Shown here: positions 45,210 through 54,304 of the stretch, in pieces | Numbering within the stretch: position 1 is the first letter of the stretch | Layout of the letters: the number at the start of each line of letters is the position of its first letter | Source: Mesorhizobium sp. M9A.F.Ca.ET.002.03.1.2 | GTDB taxonomy: Bacteria > Pseudomonadota > Alphaproteobacteria > Rhizobiales > Rhizobiaceae | Assembly: GCF_003952365.1 (NCBI RefSeq) | Contig: NZ_CP034443.1 | Coordinates: forward strand, 186,001-250,000 | Length of the DNA stretch: 64,000 bases | Direction: 5' to 3' | The notes under the pieces: model-generated | The model's database searches: none | The model's input: only the letters and a program-made list of their open reading frames with translations | Told to the model about the DNA's origin: nothing | Made by a program: the position numbers and the translations under genes

Positions 45210-46988
45210 TTGCAGCATGCCACGCCTGCCGCCCCCGCAGTGCGCGAGACGTTGGAACGATTGCTAGCCAGCGAAACGTTCGGACGATCCGAGCGAGCGC
45301 GTAAACTGCTTCGCTATCTGGTCGAGCGCGAGCAGGCAGGCGAAGCCGACAAGCTCAAGGGCTTTTCCATCGCGATGGATGTTTTCGGCAAGGACGGCGA
45401 TTTCGATCCGGCGACCGACGCCGTGGTGCGGGTGCAGGCGGGCAGGCTGCGCGAGCTTCTGCAGCATTACTTTGCCAACGAGGGTGTTGCCGAGCCGATC
45501 CGCATCGCCATTCCGCGTGGCGGCTATGTTCCATCCTATGAACTCAACGCGATCCGCCTGCCGGTCGAGCCGGAGCCGGAGGAAGACATCGAGGCGGCGG
45601 CCGCCTTATCGGGATCGCTCGAAGAACCCGGCATCGCCGCACGTGCCGTATCGTTGATGCCCCCTGTCGTCCGCGAGCCGGCGCCCTCGCTGCTGCGCCA
45701 TCTCCAGTTCTTCTGGTTGGCGATCGTTCTGGTCATCGCCATGCTGGGCGTGCTGATCCTTCGTCAGGGAAGCGGCGCATTGCTGGCGGGAGGCGATACC
45801 GCGTCGACGATCGAAAGCGCAGTGGCAACCGGCAGCATCGCGTCATGGGCTCCGATTGAAACTCTTCCGCTCGTCTACATTGCTGTGAAAGCCGACAGCG
45901 CCGAGGCTGCCCGCGTCGCGGCATCGCTGCGCGCTGGCCTCAGCGGCTTCGATACGGTCAGCTTCATCGGTCGGGACGCCGAAGGCCCGCCCGATCCTGT
46001 CACCGATGCCATCAGCTTCGTATTCGATGTCTTGCCGGGACCAACGGCAGGCGATGTTACCCTGGAGCTTCAAAGCGTGGCGACCGGACGGGTCCTGCTG
46101 TCACGCAATTTGACTGCCGCCGACAGCACCCCCTCCACCGTCGAGGACAGTGTCGCCGGCATTTTGAGTTCGGCCATTCCCGCCTCGGGCACGATCTACA
46201 ACTATATCGAACAGAGCGGCATTCAGACCGGCCTGACGGAGTGTCTGCTGCTCAACGACAAGTATTATCTCGACCAAAGCGCCAAAAGCCATGAAGCCGC
46301 CTATCGCTGTCTCGAAAACCTGGCCAAGCTGGATGCGAAGTCGTCGCTCGTCTATTCGGAACTCGCGGGCCTGCATCTCGAGGTGGCCACGGATCACTAC
46401 GCCTATCCAGCCGGCGCAACGATCGAACAGGCGGTGTCTCTTGCCCGTCGAGCCGTGCAGATGGGGCCGACAAGCCCCTATGCGCACCGCGCCTATGGCT
46501 ATCTCAATTCCCGCCTCGGCAATTCGGAGGAATCGATCCGCTGGATCCGCAAGGCCTACGAACTCAATCCTTACGACCTCAGCATGGCGGCAGCTTACGC
46601 TTATGGGTTGATTTTCGCCGGCAGGTACAGGGAGGGAACGCCGATCCTTGCTCATGCCGCCGAAACCTCCAGCGCCCATCCGACCTGGTGGGATTACGGG
46701 CTTTTCATCGGCCAGTTCATGACCGGAGATATGAACAAGGCCGCGCTTGCCAGCGATGCGTTGCAAACGACGGCGATGAAATCGCACTATCTGGCTGCGC
46801 GGCTGATCGGAGCGAAGGCGGCCGGCCGCGATCAACTGGCACACGAACTCGTGGACGAGATGACTGTCAAATTCCCGAAATTCGCTGCCGATCCGCGCGC
46901 GACCTTTGTCGAGAGGAGATACCCCGCCGATCTGACCGACCGGCTGGTCGAGGCCTTGCGTGCCGCCGGGCTCGGCAATGCCAGTTAG
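45210..46988 (+). CDS. membrane-anchored winged-helix protein with C-terminal TPR domain
   Basis: A 592-residue protein. The N-terminal 105 residues look like a winged-helix regulatory domain (ARKLLRYLVEREQAGEADKL ... AVVRVQAGRLRELLQHYF ... IPRGGYVPSYE), of the sort found in sensor proteins related to adenylate cyclases and CadC. One membrane helix lies at about residues 167-187 (LAIVLVIAMLGVLI), and the periplasmic C-terminus from residue 380 has TPR helices (EEAIRWIRKAYELNPYDLS). The start is TTG 45210 with AAGGAT upstream. The role of one-component sensing across the membrane is inferred. Confidence 0.75.
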   Translation: MQHATPAAPAVRETLERLLASETFGRSERARKLLRYLVEREQAGEADKLKGFSIAMDVFGKDGDFDPATDAVVRVQAGRLRELLQHYFANEGVAEPIRIAIPRGGYVPSYELNAIRLPVEPEPEEDIEAAAALSGSLEEPGIAARAVSLMPPVVREPAPSLLRHLQFFWLAIVLVIAMLGVLILRQGSGALLAGGDTASTIESAVATGSIASWAPIETLPLVYIAVKADSAEAARVAASLRAGLSGFDTVSFIGRDAEGPPDPVTDAISFVFDVLPGPTAGDVTLELQSVATGRVLLSRNLTAADSTPSTVEDSVAGILSSAIPASGTIYNYIEQSGIQTGLTECLLLNDKYYLDQSAKSHEAAYRCLENLAKLDAKSSLVYSELAGLHLEVATDHYAYPAGATIEQAVSLARRAVQMGPTSPYAHRAYGYLNSRLGNSEESIRWIRKAYELNPYDLSMAAAYAYGLIFAGRYREGTPILAHAAETSSAHPTWWDYGLFIGQFMTGDMNKAALASDALQTTAMKSHYLAARLIGAKAAGRDQLAHELVDEMTVKFPKFAADPRATFVERRYPADLTDRLVEALRAAGLGNAS

Positions 46989-47112
46989 CTGCCTCTAAAC
47001 CTGCTCGCCTGATCGCGAGAATTTTACTGGCCATCGGCCTGGACAAGGCGCAATCCAGCCACGATTCGGAATTTAGCATCCTGCTTGTCTTGCAATAAAA
47101 CCATAAATTTTC

Positions 47113-47916
47113 ATGATTTCATCCCTTTACGCTGCCGAACGGGGCGCCGGCCCGAAGACGGTTGTCTTCCTGCATGGCTTCGGCGGTTGCCACGACGACT
47201 GGCACGAGGTGATTTCGACACTCGCGCTTGGTTCACGGACGCTGGCCTATGATCTTCCGGGCCATGGGCTGTCCCTCGATTTCCCGAGCGGCGGTCCGGC
47301 CAAGGCGGCTGCCCAGGCCGTTCTAGCAGACCTCGCCGCACGCGGAATCAGGAGGGTGCATCTCGTTGGCCACTCGATGGGCGGAGCGGCGGCGGTGCTG
47401 ATGGCATTGGCCGAACCCGAAAGGATAGCGTCGCTGACGCTTCTGGCGCCGGGCGGCTTTGGAACTGAGATCAATGGGCCGCTGTTGCGCCGTTACGCCG
47501 CCGCTGCCAACAGAAGCGAGATTCATGCCTGCCTCGCCGCCATGTCCGGACCGCAAGGCCTGCCCTCGGAGCGCATCGTGGATGTTCTCGGTGAAATGCG
47601 TACGCGTCCCGGCCAGTTGCAGAAATTTGTCGAGATCGCAGCCGCCATGACCAGGAACGATCGGCAGGGCGTCATCCCGCGCGAACGGCTCGAAACGCTT
47701 GATATGCCGGTGATGGTGGTTTGGGGAGTAGATGACGCGGTGCTGCCTTTCACCCAGGCCGATGCTCTGCCGGCGCATTTCCACCTGCACCACGTCTTGG
47801 AGGCCGGCCATATGCTGGTCGAGGAAGCACCCGCCCTGATCGCCGAGATCGCGCGCCGCAATATAAAACGCCGCAGCAGGCCGCTTCGTCCAAAATCCGC
47901 TGCCGCGGCGAACTGA
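47113..47916 (+). CDS. alpha/beta hydrolase
   Basis: A 267-residue serine hydrolase of the alpha/beta fold. The oxyanion segment is VVFLHGFGG, the nucleophile elbow is GHSMGG, the Asp is in VVWGVDD and the catalytic His in EAGHMLVEEAP. It resembles the C-terminal part of AcoC-type dihydrolipoamide acetyltransferases in loop layout, but there is no lipoyl domain. Substrate is unknown. The basic tail (RRNIKRRSRPLRPK) is unusual. Confidence 0.88.
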   Translation: MISSLYAAERGAGPKTVVFLHGFGGCHDDWHEVISTLALGSRTLAYDLPGHGLSLDFPSGGPAKAAAQAVLADLAARGIRRVHLVGHSMGGAAAVLMALAEPERIASLTLLAPGGFGTEINGPLLRRYAAAANRSEIHACLAAMSGPQGLPSERIVDVLGEMRTRPGQLQKFVEIAAAMTRNDRQGVIPRERLETLDMPVMVVWGVDDAVLPFTQADALPAHFHLHHVLEAGHMLVEEAPALIAEIARRNIKRRSRPLRPKSAAAAN

Positions 47917-47986
47917 TCCCTCCTGCCAAAGCATGATGGCGCGGCTTCGAGCCCCTCGATCTTGAACCGAGGGTGCGCGGCGGTGT

Positions 47987-48060
47987 TGGGATAACGGCAT
48001 GCATAAGAACAAGAATTTAAAGCGCATCGCATCGCCCCCTTCAGACGCGACGCGCTTCAA
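47987..48060. repeat. intergenic repeat, ATGCATAA family (copy 1)
   Basis: The block GATAACGGCATGCATAAG through GCGACGCGCTTCAA recurs with small changes at 52235-52310 and in part at 55641-55672. The tail contains a GCGC(G/A)TCG palindrome. Its in-frame ATG at 47999 fuses to the next gene but is not its start. Confidence 0.7.
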
Positions 48061-48139
48061 AGGCCTATCGATCTCACAAGTGCATTTTGCCGACGGCTAT
48101 GTTAATTCGTTGTTAACCAAACCCGCGAGGCAAACGCCG

Positions 48140-48763
48140 ATGAAGGACGCAGGCCAGAATATCACTCAGATCGATCAGTCGCGAAAACTGTCCGACGCCA
48201 TCCGCGATGTGAAGAACGGCTTCGCCGACCGCGACGACGTCGTGGTCGACATGCGCGAGGCGCATCGCATGCGGCTCGATTTGCTTGCCGCCGAACTCGC
48301 GCCCATCTTCTCTGACGTGCCCGCCGACATGGACAATTTCGACTTCGCCGTGTCGTCAGGGCTGCAGCCGCGCCTGTGGATCGACGCCGTCAGCCATGTC
48401 GCCATGGCGCGCGACCGCCGCACCTATCGCTTCCTCAAGGACACCCGCATCGGCCGCGTGGTGCTCGCAGAATCGACCGAGATGAAAGCGGTTGCCGATC
48501 AGGTGACGCGCTACGTCGCGGAGCGCGTCGTCGAACGCCAGAGAATGATGGAAGGCGGGGTCGAGCAGGCTGTCGCGGGACTGAAACGTACCGTGGTCCT
48601 GGAAGCCGAGCCGCCGCCGCGGTCCGTCCCGCGCGGCAAGGGTTGGTCGGCCTTCCTCTCCGGCCTGGGGGTGATCGCCGCCGGCGCCCTGGTCGGGCTG
48701 GCCGTATCGATCGTGTTGTTCTGGGACCGCCTCGTTGCGATGGGACTGAGCTTTAGACCATGA
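48140..48763 (+). CDS. tail-anchored membrane protein of unknown function
   Basis: A 207-residue protein, charged and helical for residues 1-165, with one C-terminal hydrophobic segment (SGLGVIAAGALVGLAVSIVLFW, about 176-198), so it is probably membrane anchored by its tail with the N-terminus in the cytosol. I do not recognise a family. The ATG at 48140 follows GCGAGGC; a longer reading from 47999 starts inside an intergenic repeat and is rejected. Confidence 0.7.
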   Translation: MKDAGQNITQIDQSRKLSDAIRDVKNGFADRDDVVVDMREAHRMRLDLLAAELAPIFSDVPADMDNFDFAVSSGLQPRLWIDAVSHVAMARDRRTYRFLKDTRIGRVVLAESTEMKAVADQVTRYVAERVVERQRMMEGGVEQAVAGLKRTVVLEAEPPPRSVPRGKGWSAFLSGLGVIAAGALVGLAVSIVLFWDRLVAMGLSFRP

Positions 48764-48776
48764 CCCTGAACCGAAG

Positions 48777-48874
48777 GTCCGCGTGGCGAAAAGTGGAATC
48801 CGGTTTTCGCTGGATATCATGATCAAACAAGAAGACAGAGCCCCCATCTCGATTCGATCGGGATGGAACAGGCT
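48777..48874. repeat. intergenic repeat with CGATTCGATCGGGATGGA core
   Basis: The segment ending ATCGGGATGGAACAGGCTC is matched at 63829-63862 near mnmA (TATCGGGATGGATCAGGCTC). It separates the convergent membrane gene and phosphoesterase. A short transcript end is the simplest reading. Confidence 0.5.
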
Positions 48875-49789
48875 CTAGGCCATAGCGTCCGCGCCAAGGT
48901 CCAGAACCTCCAGATCGGAAGGCGGGATGGCCGGTCCGGTCAGACCACGTCGCGTCAGCCTGATCCGCCAGTTATCCATTTCGCCATCGATGTCCAACAG
49001 ATTATATTGCGCTGCCGGGTGTCTGCCGCCGGGCGCCTGCCCTGCGGCGGCGACGCCGACGACTGGAATTTTGGCGCCCCGACCGCCGATGAAAAACAGC
49101 GTCGGCTCGTGCGAATGGCCGTGCAGCACAAGCTCGGCCCCATGCCGGTGAACGACCTTGTGGAAGCGCGCAATGCCGAACAGCCGCTTGGGCTGCGAAA
49201 CGGCGCCGCGCACTGGCGGATGGTGGATCATGACCACCCGGAACAGCCCGCGCTTGGCCGTGGCGTCGAGTACTTCGCGCAGTCTTTCCGCCTGATCTTC
49301 CAGAAAGAAGCCGTTGGCCATGAACGGAGCCGTGGCGCGCGCCGTCGTGACACCGATCAGCGCGACATTGCCGCGCACGCGCAGATAGGGGAAAGAATCG
49401 CGGTCGACCGGCGTGTTGACGCCGTCGCCGGTCATCCATGCCGCCCATGACCGGCAGGCCTTGTCGAAGGCGCCAGGCACATAGGCGTCGTGGTTTCCCG
49501 GAACGACCGACACATCATCGGGAGAACCCAGCGTCTCCAGCCAGTGCTTACCCATCTCGATCTCGCCATCGAGCGCCAGATTGACCAGATCGCCGGTGAC
49601 GGCAAGGTGATCCGGTGCGCTCGCCTTCATATCGGCAACGATCGTGTCGATGACGGCATCGTGCATGTGGCGCCGGCGGTTGCGCTGCCAGTTGACGTAA
49701 CCGACCACCCGCTTGGAGGCGAGATCGCGATAGGTTACACCGGGAAGCGGTCCCAGATGGATATCGGAAATATGCGCGAGCCTGAACAT
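48875..49789 (-). CDS. metallophosphoesterase
   Basis: A 304-residue calcineurin-like phosphoesterase. Metal motifs are HISDIHLGP (DXH), VTGDLVN (GDXX), VPGNHDAY (GNHD), MIHHPP and VLHGHSHEP (GHXH). Relatives hydrolyse cyclic nucleotides or phospholipids; the substrate here is not clear. I chose the Met at 49789, but a GTG at 49825 would give 12 more residues. It diverges from the NUDIX gene at 49843. Confidence 0.88.
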   Translation of the reverse strand: MFRLAHISDIHLGPLPGVTYRDLASKRVVGYVNWQRNRRRHMHDAVIDTIVADMKASAPDHLAVTGDLVNLALDGEIEMGKHWLETLGSPDDVSVVPGNHDAYVPGAFDKACRSWAAWMTGDGVNTPVDRDSFPYLRVRGNVALIGVTTARATAPFMANGFFLEDQAERLREVLDATAKRGLFRVVMIHHPPVRGAVSQPKRLFGIARFHKVVHRHGAELVLHGHSHEPTLFFIGGRGAKIPVVGVAAAGQAPGGRHPAAQYNLLDIDGEMDNWRIRLTRRGLTGPAIPPSDLEVLDLGADAMA

Positions 49790-49842
49790 CCTCTCTTCAT
49801 AAGCGACGCGCGCGCTGCTTTCCACCCACGGTTTCGTGGGTA

Positions 49843-50343
49843 ATGACGCTTCCGGATCCGGAGCAAGCGTTACGCCAGACCGGCTGGCCGGGTCTCAGGG
49901 CAAGGCTGTTTCATCTGTACTTCGTGCTGAGGCGACCGATGACGCTCGGGGTGCGCGGCCTGGTCCACGACCGCGCCTCCAATTCCGTCTTCCTCATTCG
50001 CCACACCTATGTTCCGGGCTGGCAGCTTCCAGGCGGCGGCGTCGAGGTGGGCGAGACGCTGATCGAGGCGCTGGCGCGCGAACTCTTCGAGGAGGGCAAC
50101 ATTGCATTGACAGCGCCACCGGTGCTGAAATCGATGCATTTCAACCGTCGGGCCAGCGGCCGCGACCATGTCGGCTTCTATTTGGTCGAGCAATTCAATC
50201 AGGCGGCGCCGAAGCTGCCGGACCGCGAGATCGCCGCAGCCGGGTTCTTCCCGCTCGACCGCCTGCCGGCGGGGACGACGCCGGCCACATTGCGGCGGCT
50301 TGCTGAGATTTTTGGCGGCGCGGCGATATCGCCCTACTGGTAG
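49843..50343 (+). CDS. NUDIX hydrolase
   Basis: A 166-residue NUDIX protein with the box GGGVEVGETLIEALARELFE continuing EEGNI, giving the complete GX5EX7REUXEEXGU pattern. Upstream ends with FHLYFVLRRPMTLGVRGLV. The substrate is unknown; the gene differs from the NudL-type copy at 481. The 3' end almost touches the opposed GST-like gene, one base apart. Confidence 0.9.
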   Translation: MTLPDPEQALRQTGWPGLRARLFHLYFVLRRPMTLGVRGLVHDRASNSVFLIRHTYVPGWQLPGGGVEVGETLIEALARELFEEGNIALTAPPVLKSMHFNRRASGRDHVGFYLVEQFNQAAPKLPDREIAAAGFFPLDRLPAGTTPATLRRLAEIFGGAAISPYW

Positions 50344-50344
50344 A

Positions 50345-51334
50345 TCACGCCGCCTTCCTGAATCGATTGCGATCATGCGGCGCGGCGTATTCCAGTTCCG
50401 GCCCGACCGGCACGATGCGCGTCGGGTTGATCGTTTGGTGGCTGCCGTAATAGTGCGCCTTGATGTGGTGCAGGCTCACCGTACCCGCGACGCCGGGCAC
50501 CTGATAGAGATCGCGCAGATAGTTCGACAGGTTCGGATAGTCGGCGATGCGGCGCAGGTTGCACTTGAAATGGCCGACATAGACCGGATCGAAGCGGACC
50601 AGCGTGGTGAACAGCCGCCAATCGGCCTCGGTGATGCGGTCACCGACGAGGTAACGCTGGCGAGACAGGCGGTCCTCGAGTTGGTCGAGCGCTGAGAACA
50701 GTTCGCCAAACGCTTCCTCATAGGCCGCTTGGGTGGTGGCGAAGCCGGCGCGGTAGACGCCGTTGTTGATCGAGGGATAGACCAGCGCATTGACCGCGTC
50801 GATCTCGCCGCGCAGTGCTTTCGGATAGAAGTCGAGGCTGGCGTCGCCCCATTCGTCGAAGGCGGAATTGAGCATCCGGATGATCTCGGAGGATTCGTTG
50901 GAGACTATTGTTTGCTCTCGCCTGTCCCACAGAACCGGCACCGTCACGCGGCCGGAGTAGGCGCAATCGGCCTTGGTGTAGATCTGATGCAGGAAATCAT
51001 GGCCGTAGAGCGTATCGCCGGTGGCGCCGTCCTCGGCCAGGAACGTCCAGCCGTTGGTGCCCATGAAATGATGGACGACCGAGACGGAAATCACGTCCTT
51101 GAGCTTCTTCAGTGCTCGAAAAATCAGCGTCCGGTGCGCCCAGGGACAGGCAAGCGAGACATAGAGATGGTAGCGGCCGGGCTCGGCCTTGAAGCCGCGC
51201 TTGCGGCCTTCGGCCGGCGTGCCGTCAACCGTGACCCGGTCGCGCCATTGCGATTGCGCCCGCACGAACCGGCCGCCGCTGTCCTTGGTGTTGTACCACC
51301 GATCCTGCCATTTACCGTCGACCAGCAATCCCAT
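50345..51334 (-). CDS. yqjG: glutathionyl-hydroquinone reductase
   Basis: A 329-residue GST-fold enzyme of the Xi class (YqjG/ECM4/PcpF), which reduces glutathionyl hydroquinones with glutathione. The catalytic Cys is in SLACPWAHRTL and the family-specific segments VVHHFMGTNGWTF and YSGRVTVPVLWDR are present; the C-terminal helical domain has GDRITEADWRLFTTLVRFDPVY. The length is standard. Nothing in the neighbourhood suggests a specific substrate. Confidence 0.93.
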   Translation of the reverse strand: MGLLVDGKWQDRWYNTKDSGGRFVRAQSQWRDRVTVDGTPAEGRKRGFKAEPGRYHLYVSLACPWAHRTLIFRALKKLKDVISVSVVHHFMGTNGWTFLAEDGATGDTLYGHDFLHQIYTKADCAYSGRVTVPVLWDRREQTIVSNESSEIIRMLNSAFDEWGDASLDFYPKALRGEIDAVNALVYPSINNGVYRAGFATTQAAYEEAFGELFSALDQLEDRLSRQRYLVGDRITEADWRLFTTLVRFDPVYVGHFKCNLRRIADYPNLSNYLRDLYQVPGVAGTVSLHHIKAHYYGSHQTINPTRIVPVGPELEYAAPHDRNRFRKAA

Positions 51335-51617
51335 GCGATGTCCTTTCGTTTCCGTAGGGATTTAGGCGCAAGCCGACCATGCGGAAACCACCAGGCGTTG
51401 AACAGTTCGTCAATTGCCAGAGCAACAACGAAGCGCGGCAAGCGAAAACGGCCGATTGCGATGGCTGAAGATTGGTGCTAGCGGAAATCCGCATGTTCGA
51501 CTTTGCTTTGATCCGGTTCGACCGACGACGAAAGGGCGCCCGCGCTTGATGAAGCGCTGACTGGCGAACGCTGCCGTTTGCAGCAAACCTTTCCTCGTAT
51601 ACCGGAACGCAAAGACC

Positions 51618-52154
51618 ATGAGCCTTGCCGACGTGAAATACCTGCCGGAAACCCCGGCGCATGACCCCGAAATCGAAGCCATCAACGAAGAAGCCTTCGG
51701 GCCGGGCCGTTTCGTGCTGGCCGCCTACAAAATCCGTGAGGGCGGCCCGCATGAGCGCGCTCTGTCCTTCGTGGCCGTCGATGGCGATATCGTTGTCGCC
51801 TCGGTGCGCATGACGCGCATCGCGGCCGGCGCCGGCCGGGCGCTGATGCTCGGGCCGCTTGCCGTGCGGCCGGCCTTCAAGAATCTCGGCATCGGCCGCC
51901 GGCTGGTGGCGATCGCGCTGGAAGCCGCCGCCAAGGCCGGCATGTCAGCCGTGATGCTTGTCGGCGATGAGCCCTATTACGGCCCACTTGGCTTCAAGAG
52001 AATCCCGCGTGGGCAAATCTCCATGCCGCGCCCGGTCGATCTCGACCGGCTTTTGTCGCATGAGATCGTGCCGGGCGCGGTGGCAAGGCTGATAGGGGAC
52101 GTTTGCCACGCCGATCAGGCAAGGGTTGCCGCGCACGTCGCCGCGATAGCATGA
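51618..52154 (+). CDS. GNAT N-acetyltransferase (YhbS-like)
   Basis: A 178-residue acetyltransferase. The acetyl-CoA loop is VRPAFKNLGIGRRLV (pattern RxxGxG/A) and the later strand VMLVGDEPYYGPLGFKRI is typical of YhbS-type proteins. Its preceding 283 bases (51335-51617) have no recognisable gene. Confidence 0.88.
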   Translation: MSLADVKYLPETPAHDPEIEAINEEAFGPGRFVLAAYKIREGGPHERALSFVAVDGDIVVASVRMTRIAAGAGRALMLGPLAVRPAFKNLGIGRRLVAIALEAAAKAGMSAVMLVGDEPYYGPLGFKRIPRGQISMPRPVDLDRLLSHEIVPGAVARLIGDVCHADQARVAAHVAAIA

Positions 52155-52234
52155 CCGTCCGGATGCTGTTGCGTCGCTCTGTCGGGCTTCGTAGCATGCG
52201 CCCGACGTGCATGTCGCCCAAAAGTGCGCAGCGA

Positions 52235-52310
52235 TTTTGGGACAACGACATGCATAAAACAAAGACTTAAAGCGCGTCGATTGATCCCGTTTCAACGCGA
52301 CGCGCTTTAG
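52235..52310. repeat. intergenic repeat, ATGCATAA family (copy 2)
   Basis: It shares ACATGCATAA, the following A-rich run, AAGCGCGTCG and CGCGACGCGCTT with the copy at 47987. The last segment is palindromic (GCGCGTCG/CGACGCGC). It lies just before the SDR gene. Confidence 0.7.
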
Positions 52311-52325
52311 ATGGAGGACGCCGAC

Positions 52326-53087
52326 ATGAACCCGAACGGCCAGATTGCGATCGTCACCGGCGGGGGCTCCGGCCTCGGCGAGGCGACGGCGCGTGCGCTG
52401 GCCGTGAAGGGCGCCAGCGTCGCCATCCTCGATCTCGGCATCGAGCGCGCGGCGAAGGTTGCGGCCGATATTGGGGGCATCGCCATCCAATGCGACGTGA
52501 GCAGCGCCGACAGCGGTGCGGCTTGCGTTGCGGAAGTGGCAAAAACGCTCGGCGAACCCCGTATCCTGGTCAATTGCGCTGGCATCGCCATCGGCATGAA
52601 GACGATCGGCAAGGACGGTCCGCACCCGCTCGACCAGTACCGCAAGGTGATCGAGGTCAATCTGATCGGCACCTTCAACATGATCCGCCTCGTCGCCGAC
52701 CGGGCCGCGAAGCTTGAGCCGCTGGAGGGCGGCGAGCGCGGCATCATCGTCAACACCGCATCGGTCGCCGCCTATGACGGCCAGATCGGCCAGGCGGCCT
52801 ATTCGGCCTCCAAGGGCGGCGTCGTCGGCATGACGCTGCCGGTGGCGCGCGACCTTGCCCGGTCGGGCATTCGCGTCTGCACCATCGCGCCTGGCATCTT
52901 CAAGACGCCGATGATGGCCGGCATGCCGCAAGAGGTGCAGGATTCGCTGGGCGCCGCAGTGCCCTTCCCGTCCCGTCTTGGCGAGCCTTCCGAATATGCA
53001 GCGCTTGCGCTGCACATCATCGAAAACCAGATGCTCAACGGCGAGACCATCCGTCTCGATGGCGCCATCCGCATGGCGCCGAAGTAG
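52326..53087 (+). CDS. SDR-type dehydrogenase, HSD17B10-like
   Basis: A 253-residue NAD-dependent SDR resembling 3-hydroxyacyl-CoA dehydrogenase type 2: [12 protein letters not shown] cofactor loop, [13 protein letters not shown], Ser in [10 protein letters not shown] and YSASKGG with the catalytic Tyr and Lys. GGAGG precedes ATG 52326. It is followed after six bases by an alpha-methylacyl-CoA racemase-like CoA transferase, which suggests a joint role in branched or fatty acyl-CoA breakdown. Confidence 0.88.
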   Translation: MNPNGQIAIVTGGGSGLGEATARALAVKGASVAILDLGIERAAKVAADIGGIAIQCDVSSADSGAACVAEVAKTLGEPRILVNCAGIAIGMKTIGKDGPHPLDQYRKVIEVNLIGTFNMIRLVADRAAKLEPLEGGERGIIVNTASVAAYDGQIGQAAYSASKGGVVGMTLPVARDLARSGIRVCTIAPGIFKTPMMAGMPQEVQDSLGAAVPFPSRLGEPSEYAALALHIIENQMLNGETIRLDGAIRMAPK

Positions 53088-53093
53088 CCGACC

Positions 53094-54269
53094 ATGAGTG
53101 CCGAAGTCGCCCCGGCAGCGAAGACCGGCCCGCTCGCCGGTCTGAGGGTGATCGAAATGGCCGGGCTTGGACCGGTGCCCATGACCGGCCTGATGTTGTC
53201 GGAGATGGGAGCCGAGGTGCTGCGCATCGAGCGGCTTGGGTCAACCCAGCCGTTGTTGTCGCTGCCGGATGAGTACGACATCGACCGTCACGGCCGCTCC
53301 ATCCTGCGGATTGACCTGAAGCGCAGGGAAGGCGTCGAGCTGGTGCTGCGCCTTGCCGAAAAGGCCGACATGCTGATCGAAGGGTTTCGTCCTGGGGTCA
53401 TGGAGCGGCTTGGTCTCGGGCCGGACGCGGCATTGGCGCGCAACCCGACGCTGATCTACGGCCGCATGACGGGGTTCGGCCAGGACGGACCGCTGGCGGG
53501 TCGTGCCGGCCACGACATCACCTATCTCGCCTATTCCGGTGTACTGCACGCCATCGGCCAGGAAGCAAGCCGGCCAGTCCCACCGCTCAACCTCATCGCC
53601 GACTATGGCGGCGGCGCCATGATGCTGATTGCCGGCGCGCTGGCCGCCTTGTTTGAGCGCTCGCGCTCCGGCAAGGGCCAGGTGATCGACGCCGCGATGA
53701 CCGAGGGTGCTTCGATGCTGGCGACACCTGTGCACGCCTTGATGGCAGCGGGCCTGTGGCGTGACAGGCGCGGCGCGAACCTGCTCGATTCCGGCGCGCC
53801 CTTCTACGACACCTATGAGACGGCGGACGCACGGCACATCGCCGTCGGCTGTCTTGAACCCCGGTTCTTCGCCGAATTCGCAGGACTGCTGCCGCTCGAC
53901 GAACGTTTTGTACGCGGCCAATACGACAGGACGTTGTGGCCAGAGATGCGCGCCGCCATTGTCGATCGGGTCGGACAGAAGACACGGGACGACTGGGTCC
54001 GCCTCTTTACTGCGACCGATGCTTGCGTTGCACCGGTTCTGTCGCTGCGGGAAGCCGAGGATCATCCGCACAACCGCGCTCGCAACGCCTTTGTGACGTC
54101 GGGTGCGCTTGAGCGCCCCGCCCCGGCACCGCGCTTTTCGCGCTCCCGGCCGACGCTTGCCGCCATGCCGGCCGATCACGATCGTCAGGCGGCAACCGTG
54201 CTGGCACGCTTCGGCTTTTCGGAAAGCGAGACTGAGGCCCTTGTCAAATCCGGTGTGATTGATCGATAA
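53094..54269 (+). CDS. CaiB/BaiF CoA-transferase family protein (alpha-methylacyl-CoA racemase-like)
   Basis: A 391-residue class III CoA-transferase fold protein. The sequence GLRVIEMAGLGPVPMTGLML and the pattern GHDITYLAYSG, plus DAAMTEGASML, fit the AMACR branch, which epimerises 2-methylacyl-CoA. It starts six bases after the SDR stop and is clearly its operon partner. Transfer activity rather than racemisation cannot be excluded. Confidence 0.88.
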   Translation: MSAEVAPAAKTGPLAGLRVIEMAGLGPVPMTGLMLSEMGAEVLRIERLGSTQPLLSLPDEYDIDRHGRSILRIDLKRREGVELVLRLAEKADMLIEGFRPGVMERLGLGPDAALARNPTLIYGRMTGFGQDGPLAGRAGHDITYLAYSGVLHAIGQEASRPVPPLNLIADYGGGAMMLIAGALAALFERSRSGKGQVIDAAMTEGASMLATPVHALMAAGLWRDRRGANLLDSGAPFYDTYETADARHIAVGCLEPRFFAEFAGLLPLDERFVRGQYDRTLWPEMRAAIVDRVGQKTRDDWVRLFTATDACVAPVLSLREAEDHPHNRARNAFVTSGALERPAPAPRFSRSRPTLAAMPADHDRQAATVLARFGFSESETEALVKSGVIDR

Positions 54270-54304
54270 CTGGAGATAAGAGATCAACTTAACGAGGTGA
54301 GCGT

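Noticed and set aside
47999..48139. N-terminal extension of the tail-anchored membrane protein
   Set aside because: The extra 47 residues come from an intergenic repeat and are not expected to be translated.
51335..51617. Possible gene in the gap before the GNAT acetyltransferase
   Set aside because: Short minus-strand frames overlap the yqjG end and show no motif or ribosome binding site.
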